Origin: Alcanivorax sp.
Lineage (GTDB): Bacteria > Pseudomonadota > Gammaproteobacteria > Pseudomonadales > Alcanivoracaceae
Length of the DNA: 48,822 nt
Assembly: GCA_022565695.1 (NCBI GenBank)
Contig: JAIUME010000015.1
Location: 1-48,822, forward strand
Direction: 5' to 3'
Position 1 is the stretch's first letter. Every line of letters starts with the position of its first letter. Below, piece by piece: positions 37,741 to 45,257 of the stretch. The notes under the pieces were generated by a model. The model did no database searches and was not told the DNA's origin. It saw only the letters and a program-made list of their open reading frames with translations. The translations under genes were made by a program, and so were the position numbers.

Positions 37741-38373
37741 GTGAGCTGCATCATTGATCTGATTCGTCATGGCGAACCGCAGGGCGGCGTCATGTATCGC
37801 GGCCACCGGGATGACCCGCTCAGCGATACCGGCTGGCAGCAGATGCACGCCGCCATTCACTCTGACGAGCACTGGGACGCCGTAATCAGTTCGCCCCTGC
37901 TGCGCTGCCGCGACTTTGCCGAAGCCCTGACCGCCGAGCGCCAGTTGCCCTTGAAAGTCGTGACGGACTTTCAGGAAATCAGCTTTGGTGAGTGGGAGGG
38001 ACAGACACCGGAAGAAGTACAGGCACGGGATGGCGAACGCCTGGCGGCCTTCTGGGCCGACGCCGAACGCCATCCGCCACCTGGCGGCGAGCATGTGGCC
38101 GATTTTCATCGCCGCGTCGGCGATGCCTGGCAGACCCACATCGCCACGCAGCGTGATCAGCGCCTGCTGCTGGTCTGCCACGGCGGCGTCATTCGCATGG
38201 TGCTGGCACACGTGCTGGGGCTGTCTCCCGCCCAGGCCATGGCGCGCATCCAGGTGCCCTATGCCTGCCGCAGCCAGGTGCGGCTGGACCATACACCGCA
38301 TGGCCTGCTCGCCTGCCTGATCAGCCACGGCATGGCGCCGCGCGCTGATGGCGCTTCGGAGGTTGCCTCATGA
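37741..38373 (+). CDS. cobC: alpha-ribazole phosphatase CobC (histidine phosphatase family)
   Basis: A 210-residue histidine-phosphatase-superfamily enzyme that removes the 5'-phosphate from alpha-ribazole or adenosylcobalamin phosphate at the end of nucleotide-loop assembly. The RHGEP catalytic motif lies at residues 9-13, the second conserved region is ISFGEWEGQTPEEV, and the second catalytic His is in LLVCHGGVIRMVLAHVLG. GTG 37741 is the start: AGGA stands eight bases upstream and the family begins a few residues before RHG. Its stop overlaps cobS (ATGA), which supports the B12 role over a general phosphoglycerate-mutase-like one. Confidence 0.93.
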   Translation: MSCIIDLIRHGEPQGGVMYRGHRDDPLSDTGWQQMHAAIHSDEHWDAVISSPLLRCRDFAEALTAERQLPLKVVTDFQEISFGEWEGQTPEEVQARDGERLAAFWADAERHPPPGGEHVADFHRRVGDAWQTHIATQRDQRLLLVCHGGVIRMVLAHVLGLSPAQAMARIQVPYACRSQVRLDHTPHGLLACLISHGMAPRADGASEVAS

Positions 38374-39128
38374 GTTGGCGCGGTTTTCTGTTAGCCATGG
38401 TGTTTCTGACCCGGCTGCCGCTGCGCATCGCGGCGCCGGTGACACCGCAGGACCAGGGCCACGCCGTTGCCGCCTATCCGCTGGTGGGGCTGCTGATCGG
38501 GTTGCTGTTGTGGGGGCTGGGCTGCCTTGCCCTGTTGGCCGGGCTACCCGCCTGGCCTGTGGCGGTGCTGCTGGTCATCCTGTGGGTGGCGTTGACCGGC
38601 GCCCTGCATCTGGACGGGCTGGCTGACAGTGCCGACGCCTGGCTCGGCGGCCAGGGCGACAAGGCCCGCACTCTCGCCATCATGAAAGACCCGGCCTGTG
38701 GCCCGGCGGGCGTGCTGGCGTTGGTGCTGATCGTGCTGGCCAAGACGGTGGCGCTGGGCACCTTGTTGAGTCTGGGGAATAACGCGTTCGCCCTGCTCCC
38801 CCTGTTGCTGGCGCCGCTGCTGGGCCGCATGGCATGCAGCGCGCTGTTCATGACCCTGCCCTATGTGCGAGCGAACGGCCTGGGCAGCGATGCTGCCGCC
38901 CAGCTGCATGGCCCGACCGTGCGCGTCATGATCCTGCTGGCCGCCGTGGCGGCGCCGCTATTGGCCGGTGTGACCGGTCTGTGGCTGCTACTGGTGGCGG
39001 TGCTGGTGATACTCGCGGGGCGGCGGCTGATGCGCCAGCGTCTGGACGGCTTTACCGGCGATACGGCGGGCGCGCTGGTGGAAACCACGGAAGCCGCCGT
39101 GCTGCTGAGCGCTGCACTGCTGTTGTGA
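38370..39128 (+). CDS. cobS: adenosylcobinamide-GDP ribazoletransferase CobS
   Basis: CobS is the membrane enzyme that joins alpha-ribazole (phosphate) to adenosylcobinamide-GDP to complete the cobamide. The 252-residue protein has the typical opening FLLAMVFLTRLPLRI, the signature ALHLDGLADSADAWLGG followed by KARTLAIMKDPACGPAGV with its Asp-rich Mg-binding sites, and GRMACSALFMTLPYVRANGL. About six hydrophobic spans fill the rest. ATG 38370 lies in the four-base overlap with the cobC stop. It is convergent with cobU, which makes its GDP-cobinamide substrate. Confidence 0.95.
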   Translation: MSWRGFLLAMVFLTRLPLRIAAPVTPQDQGHAVAAYPLVGLLIGLLLWGLGCLALLAGLPAWPVAVLLVILWVALTGALHLDGLADSADAWLGGQGDKARTLAIMKDPACGPAGVLALVLIVLAKTVALGTLLSLGNNAFALLPLLLAPLLGRMACSALFMTLPYVRANGLGSDAAAQLHGPTVRVMILLAAVAAPLLAGVTGLWLLLVAVLVILAGRRLMRQRLDGFTGDTAGALVETTEAAVLLSAALLL

Positions 39129-39156
39129 GGCGTGTGTGAGGCGCACTCCCTGATGT

Positions 39157-39723
39157 CTATTTGCCGGGCGACGGGTTTCCGGGAGGCTGGCCTCTGGTGG
39201 GCGCGCCCTTGAGCGGCAGGCTGAGACCGGCTGCCACCAGCTCCACATCCTGACAACGACTCGCCAACGCCTGATTGAGCCAGCCCAGCTCATCGCAGAA
39301 GCGACGCGTCAGCGCATCCATGCCGATGGTACCCAGGCCGACTTCGTTACTGACGATGATCACCGCACCGGGATAGGCCTCCAGCGCGCTCAGGAAGGCC
39401 CGCTTCTCGCGGCCGAATACTGCGTCTCCCGCATGCAGCAGATTGCTGACCCACAAACTCATGCAGTCGATCAGCAGACAGGGCGCCTCATCGGCAGCCG
39501 CACCGGCTTGCGCCATCAGGGTATCGCCCAGCGCCAACGGCACTTCCAACAGGCCCCAGTTGGCCGGGCGCTGGGCCCGGTGACGGGCAATACGCGCAGC
39601 CATTTCGCCATCTCCGGCTTCTGCCGTGGCCACATAGATGACGCGCTGTCGGCGCCGTGCGAGCCCTTCAGCGCGGGCGCTCTTGCCGCTGCGGATACCA
39701 CCGAGAATCAATGTTTTATGCAT
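39157..39723 (-). CDS. cobU: bifunctional adenosylcobinamide kinase/guanylyltransferase CobU
   Basis: CobU phosphorylates adenosylcobinamide and then adds GMP from GTP, preparing it for CobS. The 188-residue protein has the P-loop LILGGIRSGKSARAE at the very start, VIYVATAEAGDGEMAARIARH with the guanylylated His, HRAQRPANWGLLEVP, LLIDCMSLWVSNLL, and IVSNEVGLGTIGMDALTRRF, all characteristic of CobU/CobP. ATG 39723 is right before the P-loop as in the family; an upstream frame extension has no similarity. The C-terminal tail (GAPTRGQPPGNPSPGK) is unusually Pro- and Gly-rich. Confidence 0.95.
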   Translation of the reverse strand: MHKTLILGGIRSGKSARAEGLARRRQRVIYVATAEAGDGEMAARIARHRAQRPANWGLLEVPLALGDTLMAQAGAAADEAPCLLIDCMSLWVSNLLHAGDAVFGREKRAFLSALEAYPGAVIIVSNEVGLGTIGMDALTRRFCDELGWLNQALASRCQDVELVAAGLSLPLKGAPTRGQPPGNPSPGK

Positions 39724-39881
39724 GCTGTAATCATACCTGATCAAAACCTGTCTGCTAGCGCGACGGCATGCGATACACCCTCTACCTGCGCCCACCACCT
39801 GCCCTTATCGCCCTCGTGAATTTGCCTGCCCACATCGCGGCAGCTAGGGTAAAGCATCCTTCTCCTGTCGAGGACATCGCC

Positions 39882-41204
39882 ATGGCCCTCCACGTCCCTC
39901 GCGGCCTGATCATGCTTTGCATCGCCGCACTGGCCCTCTCCGGCTGTGGCAGCCCGCCGCCGTCGCCCTTCGCCGGGGCGACCGCCTGGACCGGCGCGCG
40001 CATCTGGACGGGCGAGGACGAAGGCTACCTCGAGGACGCCACCCTCATTGTCCGCGAGGGCAAGGTTCTGGCGCTGCATCGCGGCGACGTGCCGGATGAC
40101 GTTGAGATCCGCGACGTCAGCGGCCACTACCTTATTCCAGGGCTTATCAATGCCCACGGGCATGTGGGCATGGCACGCGGTCTGGAAACCGGCCCCACCA
40201 TCCACAGTCGTGAAAATGTGGAAGCCCAGCTCCGGCTGTATGCCCGCTATGGCATCACCACCGTCATCAGCCTGGGGGATGAGCCGCCCGAGGCGTTTGC
40301 GGTGCGCGACACGCAAGTCGCCGAGCAACCCGGCATGGCGCGGCTGTTTCTGGCCGGGGAGGTCCTTGATCCGCCCGATGCCGCCAGCGCCCGCAGCAAG
40401 GTCGAAGCGCTGATGCGCATGAACCCGGACTGGGTCAAAATCCGGGTGGACGACCACCTCGGCACCGAGGAAAAGATGGCGCCCGATGTTTACGGCGCGG
40501 TGATTGATGCCAGCCATGAATTCGAACGGCCGCTGGCCTCGCACATGGTCACGCTGGAGGATGCCAAGGGGCTATTGCGTGCGGGCACCAATCTGATTGC
40601 CCACAGCGTGCGTGACGCCCCGGTGGACAACGAGATGATCGAGTTGATGCGCGAGGGCGATATCTGCATTACCCCCACCCTGACCCGGGAAGTATCCACC
40701 TTCGTTTATGCGGAGCGCCCGGCCTTCTTTGACGATCCCTTTTTTATCAAGGCGGCCGACCCTGAGGTACTGGAGGCGCTGCAGGAACCGGACATGCAGG
40801 CGCGTTTTACCGGCCGGGCGGCCAACTACTACCGCGCGGCACTGCCGCTGGCCAAGGCCAATATGCTCACGTTGCATGAGGCCGGTGTGCGCGTGGCCAT
40901 GGGCACAGACAGCGGGCCCCCGGCGCGTTTCCAAGGCTACTTCGAACATATGGAAATGGCGATGATGCAGGAGGCGGGCATGACGCCGCTGGAAATACTG
41001 ATCTCCGCCACGCAAAATGCCGCCGACTGCAGCGGCGTCGGTGACGCGGTAGGCACGCTGGCACCAGGGAAATGGGCTGACTTCCTGTTGCTCGATGCCG
41101 ACCCCATGGATGACATACGGCACCTTCGCCGCCTGGCAGGCATTGCGCTTGCCGGACACCTGCAACCCTTCGACGATATGCCGCATGCCACTGAACACGA
41201 TTGA
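39882..41204 (+). CDS. amidohydrolase-family lipoprotein (prolidase/imidazolonepropionase-like)
   Basis: A 440-residue metal-dependent amidohydrolase with a lipoprotein signal: GLIMLCIAALALSGCG gives a lipobox with Cys, so it is exported and anchored. The TIM-barrel metal site is visible: LINAHGHVGMARGLE (the HxH pair), DWVKIRVDDHLG (bridging Lys), ASHMVTLEDAKG and IAHSVRDAP (two His), and AMGTDSGPPAR (the final Asp). The end, GTLAPGKWADFLLLDADPMD, is the standard amidohydrolase closing strand. Start ATG 39882 has GAGGA seven bases upstream. Relatives act on Xaa-Pro dipeptides, imidazolonepropionate or organophosphates; the substrate here is not predictable. Its 3' end overlaps the ChaC-like gene by 20 bases. 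Confidence 0.88.
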   Translation: MALHVPRGLIMLCIAALALSGCGSPPPSPFAGATAWTGARIWTGEDEGYLEDATLIVREGKVLALHRGDVPDDVEIRDVSGHYLIPGLINAHGHVGMARGLETGPTIHSRENVEAQLRLYARYGITTVISLGDEPPEAFAVRDTQVAEQPGMARLFLAGEVLDPPDAASARSKVEALMRMNPDWVKIRVDDHLGTEEKMAPDVYGAVIDASHEFERPLASHMVTLEDAKGLLRAGTNLIAHSVRDAPVDNEMIELMREGDICITPTLTREVSTFVYAERPAFFDDPFFIKAADPEVLEALQEPDMQARFTGRAANYYRAALPLAKANMLTLHEAGVRVAMGTDSGPPARFQGYFEHMEMAMMQEAGMTPLEILISATQNAADCSGVGDAVGTLAPGKWADFLLLDADPMDDIRHLRRLAGIALAGHLQPFDDMPHATEHD

Positions 41205-41766
41205 TATCAACCGCCAGCAGGGCCATTTCAATGACCGGGCGCAGTTGTGGCTGTTCGGTTACGGGTCGCTGATCTTCAAGGTGGACTTCCCGGTTCAGGA
41301 TTGCCGCCCGGCCTACATTCACAACTGGTCACGGCGCTTCTGGCAGGGATCACATGACCACCGTGGTACGCTGGACGCGCCGGGGCGGGTCGCTACACTG
41401 ATCCGGGAACCCGGCGCTTGCTGTGTCGGCATGGCCTATATGATTACCCCGGCGGTGTTCGACCATCTGGATATGCGTGAGAAAAACGGCTACCTGCGTT
41501 TCAGCACACCGCTGACCTTTACCGATGGCCGCGCGCCCGATCAGGCAGAGGGGCTGGTCTACATTGCCACCGAAGACAATGCCGCCTTCCTCGGCCCGGC
41601 GCCGGAAGCCGATATCGCCCGGCACATTGCCGGGGCCCAGGGCCCGAGCGGGCCCAACCGCGACTACCTGCTGAATCTGGCAGACGCCTTGCGTGCCCTG
41701 AATGCCGAAGACCCACATGTTTTTGCCATCGAGCAATTACTGCACGAAGCACACTCCACTCGATAA
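41185..41766 (+). CDS. ChaC-like gamma-glutamylcyclotransferase
   Basis: A 193-residue protein of the ChaC/gamma-glutamylcyclotransferase fold, which cleaves gamma-glutamyl peptides such as glutathione to 5-oxoproline and an amine or dipeptide. The nucleotide-like binding loop LWLFGYGSLIFKVDFPVQD is the classic ChaC N-terminus, WSRRFWQGSHDHRGTLDAPG continues it, and REKNGYLR carries the catalytic Glu in the expected REK position; SGPNRDYLLNLADALRAL closes the domain. ATG 41185 lies inside the last codons of the amidohydrolase gene, so translation is coupled. One enzyme is exported and the other cytoplasmic, which makes the link between them worth a look. Confidence 0.9.
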   Translation: MPLNTIDINRQQGHFNDRAQLWLFGYGSLIFKVDFPVQDCRPAYIHNWSRRFWQGSHDHRGTLDAPGRVATLIREPGACCVGMAYMITPAVFDHLDMREKNGYLRFSTPLTFTDGRAPDQAEGLVYIATEDNAAFLGPAPEADIARHIAGAQGPSGPNRDYLLNLADALRALNAEDPHVFAIEQLLHEAHSTR

Positions 41767-41804
41767 ATCTGAACGGCCTTCAATCATTAGCTTTGTTACC
41801 TGGT

Positions 41805-42251
41805 TCACGCCGCTTCGTGCTCATGTTCCCAGCCGGTCATCGCCAACTCAACTACTCGCGGTACTGGCTTGGCACCACTGCGGTAGTAAGCCAGCATGCG
41901 TCGGCTCAGGCCGAGCGCGTCAGCCGCGTCGTCCAGTGTAAGTTGGTGCCGTGCCATCCAGTTCAGCACAACTTCGTGCGAGCACTTCCCCGACTGCTCG
42001 ATCGCCCGAGCTCGCAGGTTGTCTGCAGCCAGCTCGAGGTCCTCATCACCCATCCAGCGCACCACCCGGCCACCATCAACCAGCTTGGCGGTGGCAAACA
42101 CATCGGCGCTTCGCAAAGCGCGTAGCACCGGATAGCGGCGAATGATGGGCGCCATGTCCAGCACAAACTCTTCTCCGTCGGCATAGCGCAGCCGCAAGGT
42201 TTCCGGCCCCGTCACCACAAGTCGTTTCAGTTGAAAGTGTGCCCTGCTCAT
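41805..42251 (-). CDS. DUF2442 protein with C-terminal helix-turn-helix (antitoxin-like)
   Basis: A 148-residue two-part protein. Residues 1-75 form a DUF2442-type domain (LKRLVVTGPETLRLRYADGE, DMAPIIRRYPVLRALRSADV), and residues 110-140 hold a helix-turn-helix, LTLDDAADALGLSRRMLAYY. DUF2442 genes commonly sit next to DUF4160 genes and the pair has been suggested to be a toxin-antitoxin system; this is the case here, with a four-base ATGA overlap with the upstream DUF4160 gene. The DNA-binding segment makes it a good candidate for the antitoxin and autorepressor. Start ATG 42251; the frame is open six codons further but that would only lengthen the overlap. Confidence 0.8.
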   Translation of the reverse strand: MSRAHFQLKRLVVTGPETLRLRYADGEEFVLDMAPIIRRYPVLRALRSADVFATAKLVDGGRVVRWMGDEDLELAADNLRARAIEQSGKCSHEVVLNWMARHQLTLDDAADALGLSRRMLAYYRSGAKPVPRVVELAMTGWEHEHEAA

Positions 42252-42478
42252 GGATTCAACTCCTGCCACTTACGTTCAAGTTCTGAGCGATTTTCTGCTG
42301 CCCAGGCCAACGCATCGGAGAGCAGCCGCCGGGAGATACCGCCCCGGATGGCCGCCAGGGTACTGATCTCCACCAAGGCCTCTCGACCATCACGCAACAC
42401 CACATGGAAATGGGGTGGCAGATGGTCCGCCGCATACAGGCAGATTTTCCAGTCGGCGGAACGGTGTATCGTCGGCAT
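42248..42478 (-). CDS. DUF4160 protein (toxin-like partner)
   Basis: A 76-residue DUF4160 domain protein: MPTIHRSADWKICLYAADHL at the start, the PPHFHVVLRDGREALVEIST segment with the conserved His pair, and RKWQELNP at the end. No enzymatic activity is established for the family. It is the first gene of a two-gene unit with the DUF2442/helix-turn-helix protein, has a well-formed promoter and a palindrome covering the likely start point, and starts at ATG 42478, the family start. Toxin role is inference from context. Confidence 0.82.
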   Translation of the reverse strand: MPTIHRSADWKICLYAADHLPPHFHVVLRDGREALVEISTLAAIRGGISRRLLSDALAWAAENRSELERKWQELNP

Positions 42479-42489
42479 AAAGATCAGCA

Positions 42490-42506
42490 AGTGCAATCAT
42501 TGCACT
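42490..42506 (-). promoter_or_regulatory. operator-like palindrome before the DUF4160/DUF2442 pair
   Basis: AGTGCAA-TCA-TTGCACT, a perfect 7-bp inverted repeat around three bases, starting 12 bases upstream of the DUF4160 ATG and just downstream of the -10 box, where it would cover the transcription start. Confidence 0.7.
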
Positions 42507-42507
42507 C

Positions 42508-42536
42508 ATGGTAGCGCTGACAGCCCTGGATTTCAA
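42508..42536 (-). promoter_or_regulatory. promoter of the DUF4160/DUF2442 pair
   Basis: On the minus strand TTGAAA (42536-42531) and TACCAT (42513-42508) are spaced by exactly 17 bases; the -35 matches consensus at five positions and the -10 at four. Confidence 0.65.
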
Positions 42537-42555
42537 TTGCCGCGCCTACAGGGCT
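42522..42555. other. inverted repeat between the reductase stop and the DUF4160 promoter
   Basis: AGCCCTG (42522-42528) and CAGGGCT (42549-42555) are exact complements around a 20-base loop. It begins three bases after the RhlG-like gene's stop but has no T-tract; it overlaps the -35 box of the DUF4160 promoter. Confidence 0.4.
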
Positions 42556-42557
42556 CC

Positions 42558-43346
42558 TCAAATGAATGGCGCGGGTTTCACGGCCGTACCACCATCCAGG
42601 GCAATCACATTACCGGTGATGTAGGCCGCTGCCGGCGACGCCAGAAAGACCACCAGCCCTTCCATATCACGGGACTCACCCAGACGTTTCAGCGGCACTT
42701 GCGCCGCCTGCGCTTCGGCTACGGATTCGTTGTTGGTAATGAAACGCGTCATCTTGCTGGGGAACACACCCGGCGCGATGGCGTTGACGGTGATGTGACG
42801 TTCGGCCAGTTCGTTGGCCAGGATGCGGGTCAGATGATTGAGTGCCGCCTTGCTCGGCCCATAGGCATAGGCCTGCATGCTGGCGGTGCCCTGTCCGGCG
42901 ATGGAGGTGACGTTGATGACTCGTGCGGGGTCGTCGGCGGTGCCTGCCGCCGCCAGCATCGGTGCGCACTGCTGGGTCATGACGAAGGCCGCTTTCACAT
43001 TGAGGTTCTGGATCTTGTCCCAGGCATCGCCGGGATATTCGTCAAACGGCGCGCCCCAGGTGACGCCGGCATTGTTCACCAGCACATGGAGTTTTTCCTC
43101 GCGCGCTTGCAACGCATCCGCCAGTGTCCGGCAACCCGCCTCGGTGGACAGGTCAGCGGCAATGCCGATGCAGGTGCCATGGGCTGACAGCGCTTTCGCG
43201 GTCTCGGCGCAGGCCTCTGCCTTGCGCGATGCGACATAGACGGTGGCGCCATGCTTTACCAGCCCCTCGGCAATCATATAGCCGATGCCGCTGGTGCCGC
43301 CTGTGACCAGGGCCACCTTGCCCTGTATGGAAAACAGATCCGTCAT
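42558..43346 (-). CDS. RhlG-like 3-oxoacyl reductase (short-chain dehydrogenase)
   Basis: A 262-residue NADP-type short-chain dehydrogenase. The cofactor motif is VTGGTSGIGYMIAEGLVKHG, VNNAGVTWGAPFDEYPGDAW follows, catalytic Ser lies in INVTSIAGQG, and the YAYGPSKAALNHLTR segment holds YxxxK. Over the whole length, including ACAETAKALSAHGTC, LSTEAGCRTLADAL, IAPGVFPSKMTRFI and YITGNVIALDGG, it reads like Pseudomonas RhlG, a beta-ketoacyl reductase first linked to rhamnolipid and PHA precursors, though that role is debated. ATG 43346 has GGGAG six to eight bases upstream. It lies downstream of aceA on the same strand but behind the aceA terminator, so it likely has its own promoter. Confidence 0.87.
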   Translation of the reverse strand: MTDLFSIQGKVALVTGGTSGIGYMIAEGLVKHGATVYVASRKAEACAETAKALSAHGTCIGIAADLSTEAGCRTLADALQAREEKLHVLVNNAGVTWGAPFDEYPGDAWDKIQNLNVKAAFVMTQQCAPMLAAAGTADDPARVINVTSIAGQGTASMQAYAYGPSKAALNHLTRILANELAERHITVNAIAPGVFPSKMTRFITNNESVAEAQAAQVPLKRLGESRDMEGLVVFLASPAAAYITGNVIALDGGTAVKPAPFI

Positions 43347-43426
43347 GTGTTGCTCCCGGCAATCAATCGAGCTGCAAGGTTGCAACTGCCGATGGCATAA
43401 CACAATGACAGGTCTGCTCAGCGCAT

Positions 43427-43450
43427 AAAAAAGGCGGGCTTGCGCCCGCC
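43427..43450 (-). terminator. intrinsic terminator of isocitrate lyase gene
   Basis: On the minus strand GGCGGGC (43450-43444), a GCAA loop and GCCCGCC (43439-43433) are followed by TTTTTT (43432-43427). The stem begins 31 bases after the aceA stop. A GCAA tetraloop is a stable type. Confidence 0.93.
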
Positions 43451-43480
43451 TTCTTCATTCAACACATCAGGTTGTCGAGA

Positions 43481-45079
43481 TCAGACGTTCTCGAACTGGC
43501 CCATGGTGTTGTCTTTGCCGCCTGCTTTCAGTGCTGCTTCACCGGCGAAGTACTCTTTGTGGTCATCACCGATGTTGGAACCGGCCATGTCCTGGTGCTT
43601 CACGGTAGCGATGCCCTGACGGATTTCTTTCCGCTGAACGCCAGCAACGTAAGCCAGCATGCCTTCGTCGCCGAAGTAGCCTTTGGCCAGGTTGTCGGTG
43701 GACAGTGCCGCAGTGTGGTACGTCGGCAGGGTGATCAGGTGGTGGAAGATACCTGCTTCACGGGACGCATCACGCTGGAAGTTACGGGTCCACTCGTCAG
43801 CCAGCTGGGCCAGCTCGGAGCTGTCGTAGTCAGCGCTCATCAGCTTGGCGCGGTCGTAGGCAGAAACGTCTTTGCCTTCAGCCTGCCATGCATCGAACAC
43901 CTGCTGACGGAAGTTCAGGGTCCAGTTGAAGGACGGGCTGTTGTTGTAAACCAGCTTGGCGTCCGGCACCACTTCGCGGATACGGTTAACCATTTCTGCG
44001 ATCTGGCCAACGTGGGGCTTCTCGGTTTCGATCCACAGCAGGTCAGCGCCGTTCTGCAGGCTGGTGATACAGTCGAGGACAACACGGTCGATACCGCTGC
44101 CTTCCTTGAAGCAGAACAGGCCAGAGGCCAGACGCTTCGGCTTGAGCAGTTTGCCCTGGGACTTGATGACCACGTCGCCGTTCTGGATTTCGTCAGCGCT
44201 GGTGATGTAGTCGCCGTCGAGGAAGCTGTTGTACTGGTCGCCCAGGTCGCCCGGCTCGTTGGTGACTGCGATTTGCTTGGTCAGGCCAGCACCCAGGGAG
44301 TCGGTACGGGCAACGATCACGCCGTCGTCAATACCCAGCTCCAGGAACGCGTAACGTACAGCGTTGATCTTGGCGAGGAAGTCGGCATGCGGAACGGTGA
44401 CTTTACCGTCCTGGTGGCCACACTGCTTCTCGTCAGACACCTGGTTTTCGATCTGGATGCAGCAGGCACCCGCTTCGATCATCTGCTTGGCCATCAGGTA
44501 GGTCGCTTCCGCGTTACCAAAGCCAGCGTCGATGTCGGCGATGATCGGCACAACGTGGGTTTCAAAGTTGTCGATCTTGCTGACCAGCTCGGCTTCTGCC
44601 TTGCTGTCGCCCTTGGCGCGTGCTTCGTCCAGGCTGCGGAACAGGTGGTTCAGTTCCCAGGCGTCGGCTTGCTTGAGGAAGGTGTACAGCTCGCGGATCA
44701 GGTCAGCAACGGTGGTCTTCTCGTGCATGGACTGGTCGGGCAGCGGGCCGAACTCGGAGCGCAGCGCGGCAACCATCCAGCCGGACAGGTACAGGTAACG
44801 GCGCTTGGTGCTGCCGAAGTGCTTCTTGATGGAGATCAGCTTCTGCTGCCCGATGAAACCATGCCAGCAACCCAGGGACTGAGTGTACTGGGAAGAGTCC
44901 TTGTCGTAGGCAGCCATGTCTTCGCGCATGATCTTCGCGTTGTACTTGGCGATGTCCAGATGCGTGTTGAAACGGTTCTGCAGACGCATGCGGACGGCAG
45001 ACTCAGGGTTGATCGCGCTCCAGGTCTTGTTGCTCTTGACCACAGATGCGACGGCTTCGATGTCCTTGGTGTATGACAT
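43481..45079 (-). CDS. aceA: isocitrate lyase AceA, 530-residue type
   Basis: Isocitrate lyase splits isocitrate to succinate and glyoxylate, the first step of the glyoxylate shunt needed to grow on acetate, fatty acids or alkanes. The 532-residue protein is the longer isocitrate lyase of Pseudomonas and Acinetobacter type rather than the 430-residue E. coli form. SDEKQCGHQDGKVTVPH carries catalytic Cys220 within the KxCGH motif; the Mg-binding region is IPIIADIDAGFGN-like VVPIIADIDAGFGNAEATYL, and LLWIETEKPHVGQ and YNNSPSFNWTLNF are conserved. ATG 45079 has AAGGA eight bases upstream. Codon use is more biased than neighbours (few rare third positions), as for a highly expressed gene. It has its own terminator. 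Confidence 0.96.
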   Translation of the reverse strand: MSYTKDIEAVASVVKSNKTWSAINPESAVRMRLQNRFNTHLDIAKYNAKIMREDMAAYDKDSSQYTQSLGCWHGFIGQQKLISIKKHFGSTKRRYLYLSGWMVAALRSEFGPLPDQSMHEKTTVADLIRELYTFLKQADAWELNHLFRSLDEARAKGDSKAEAELVSKIDNFETHVVPIIADIDAGFGNAEATYLMAKQMIEAGACCIQIENQVSDEKQCGHQDGKVTVPHADFLAKINAVRYAFLELGIDDGVIVARTDSLGAGLTKQIAVTNEPGDLGDQYNSFLDGDYITSADEIQNGDVVIKSQGKLLKPKRLASGLFCFKEGSGIDRVVLDCITSLQNGADLLWIETEKPHVGQIAEMVNRIREVVPDAKLVYNNSPSFNWTLNFRQQVFDAWQAEGKDVSAYDRAKLMSADYDSSELAQLADEWTRNFQRDASREAGIFHHLITLPTYHTAALSTDNLAKGYFGDEGMLAYVAGVQRKEIRQGIATVKHQDMAGSNIGDDHKEYFAGEAALKAGGKDNTMGQFENV

Positions 45080-45257
45080 GGTCCGATCCTTTACGGTTGG
45101 CATTGGAAACTGTGGCCACTCAGCGCTGGGCCACCCAGGCTGCGCATTCTAATCCCTGGCCAAACCATAAATGAAATCGATATTTCGTATACTCAGCATT
45201 CACCATATGAATAACGCATGAAAACAGCAGGTTAGCTGAAAATATCAACCAACACAG

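Noticed and set aside
42240-42496. BrnT/BrnA-type toxin-antitoxin assignment for the small gene pair
   Set aside because: The residues match DUF4160 and DUF2442 rather than BrnT/BrnA, and the order and the helix-turn-helix placement differ.
43472-45076. 534-codon open frame on the plus strand opposite isocitrate lyase
   Set aside because: It mirrors aceA codon for codon; the Val/Leu/Gly-rich product has no recognisable motif and aceA is complete.
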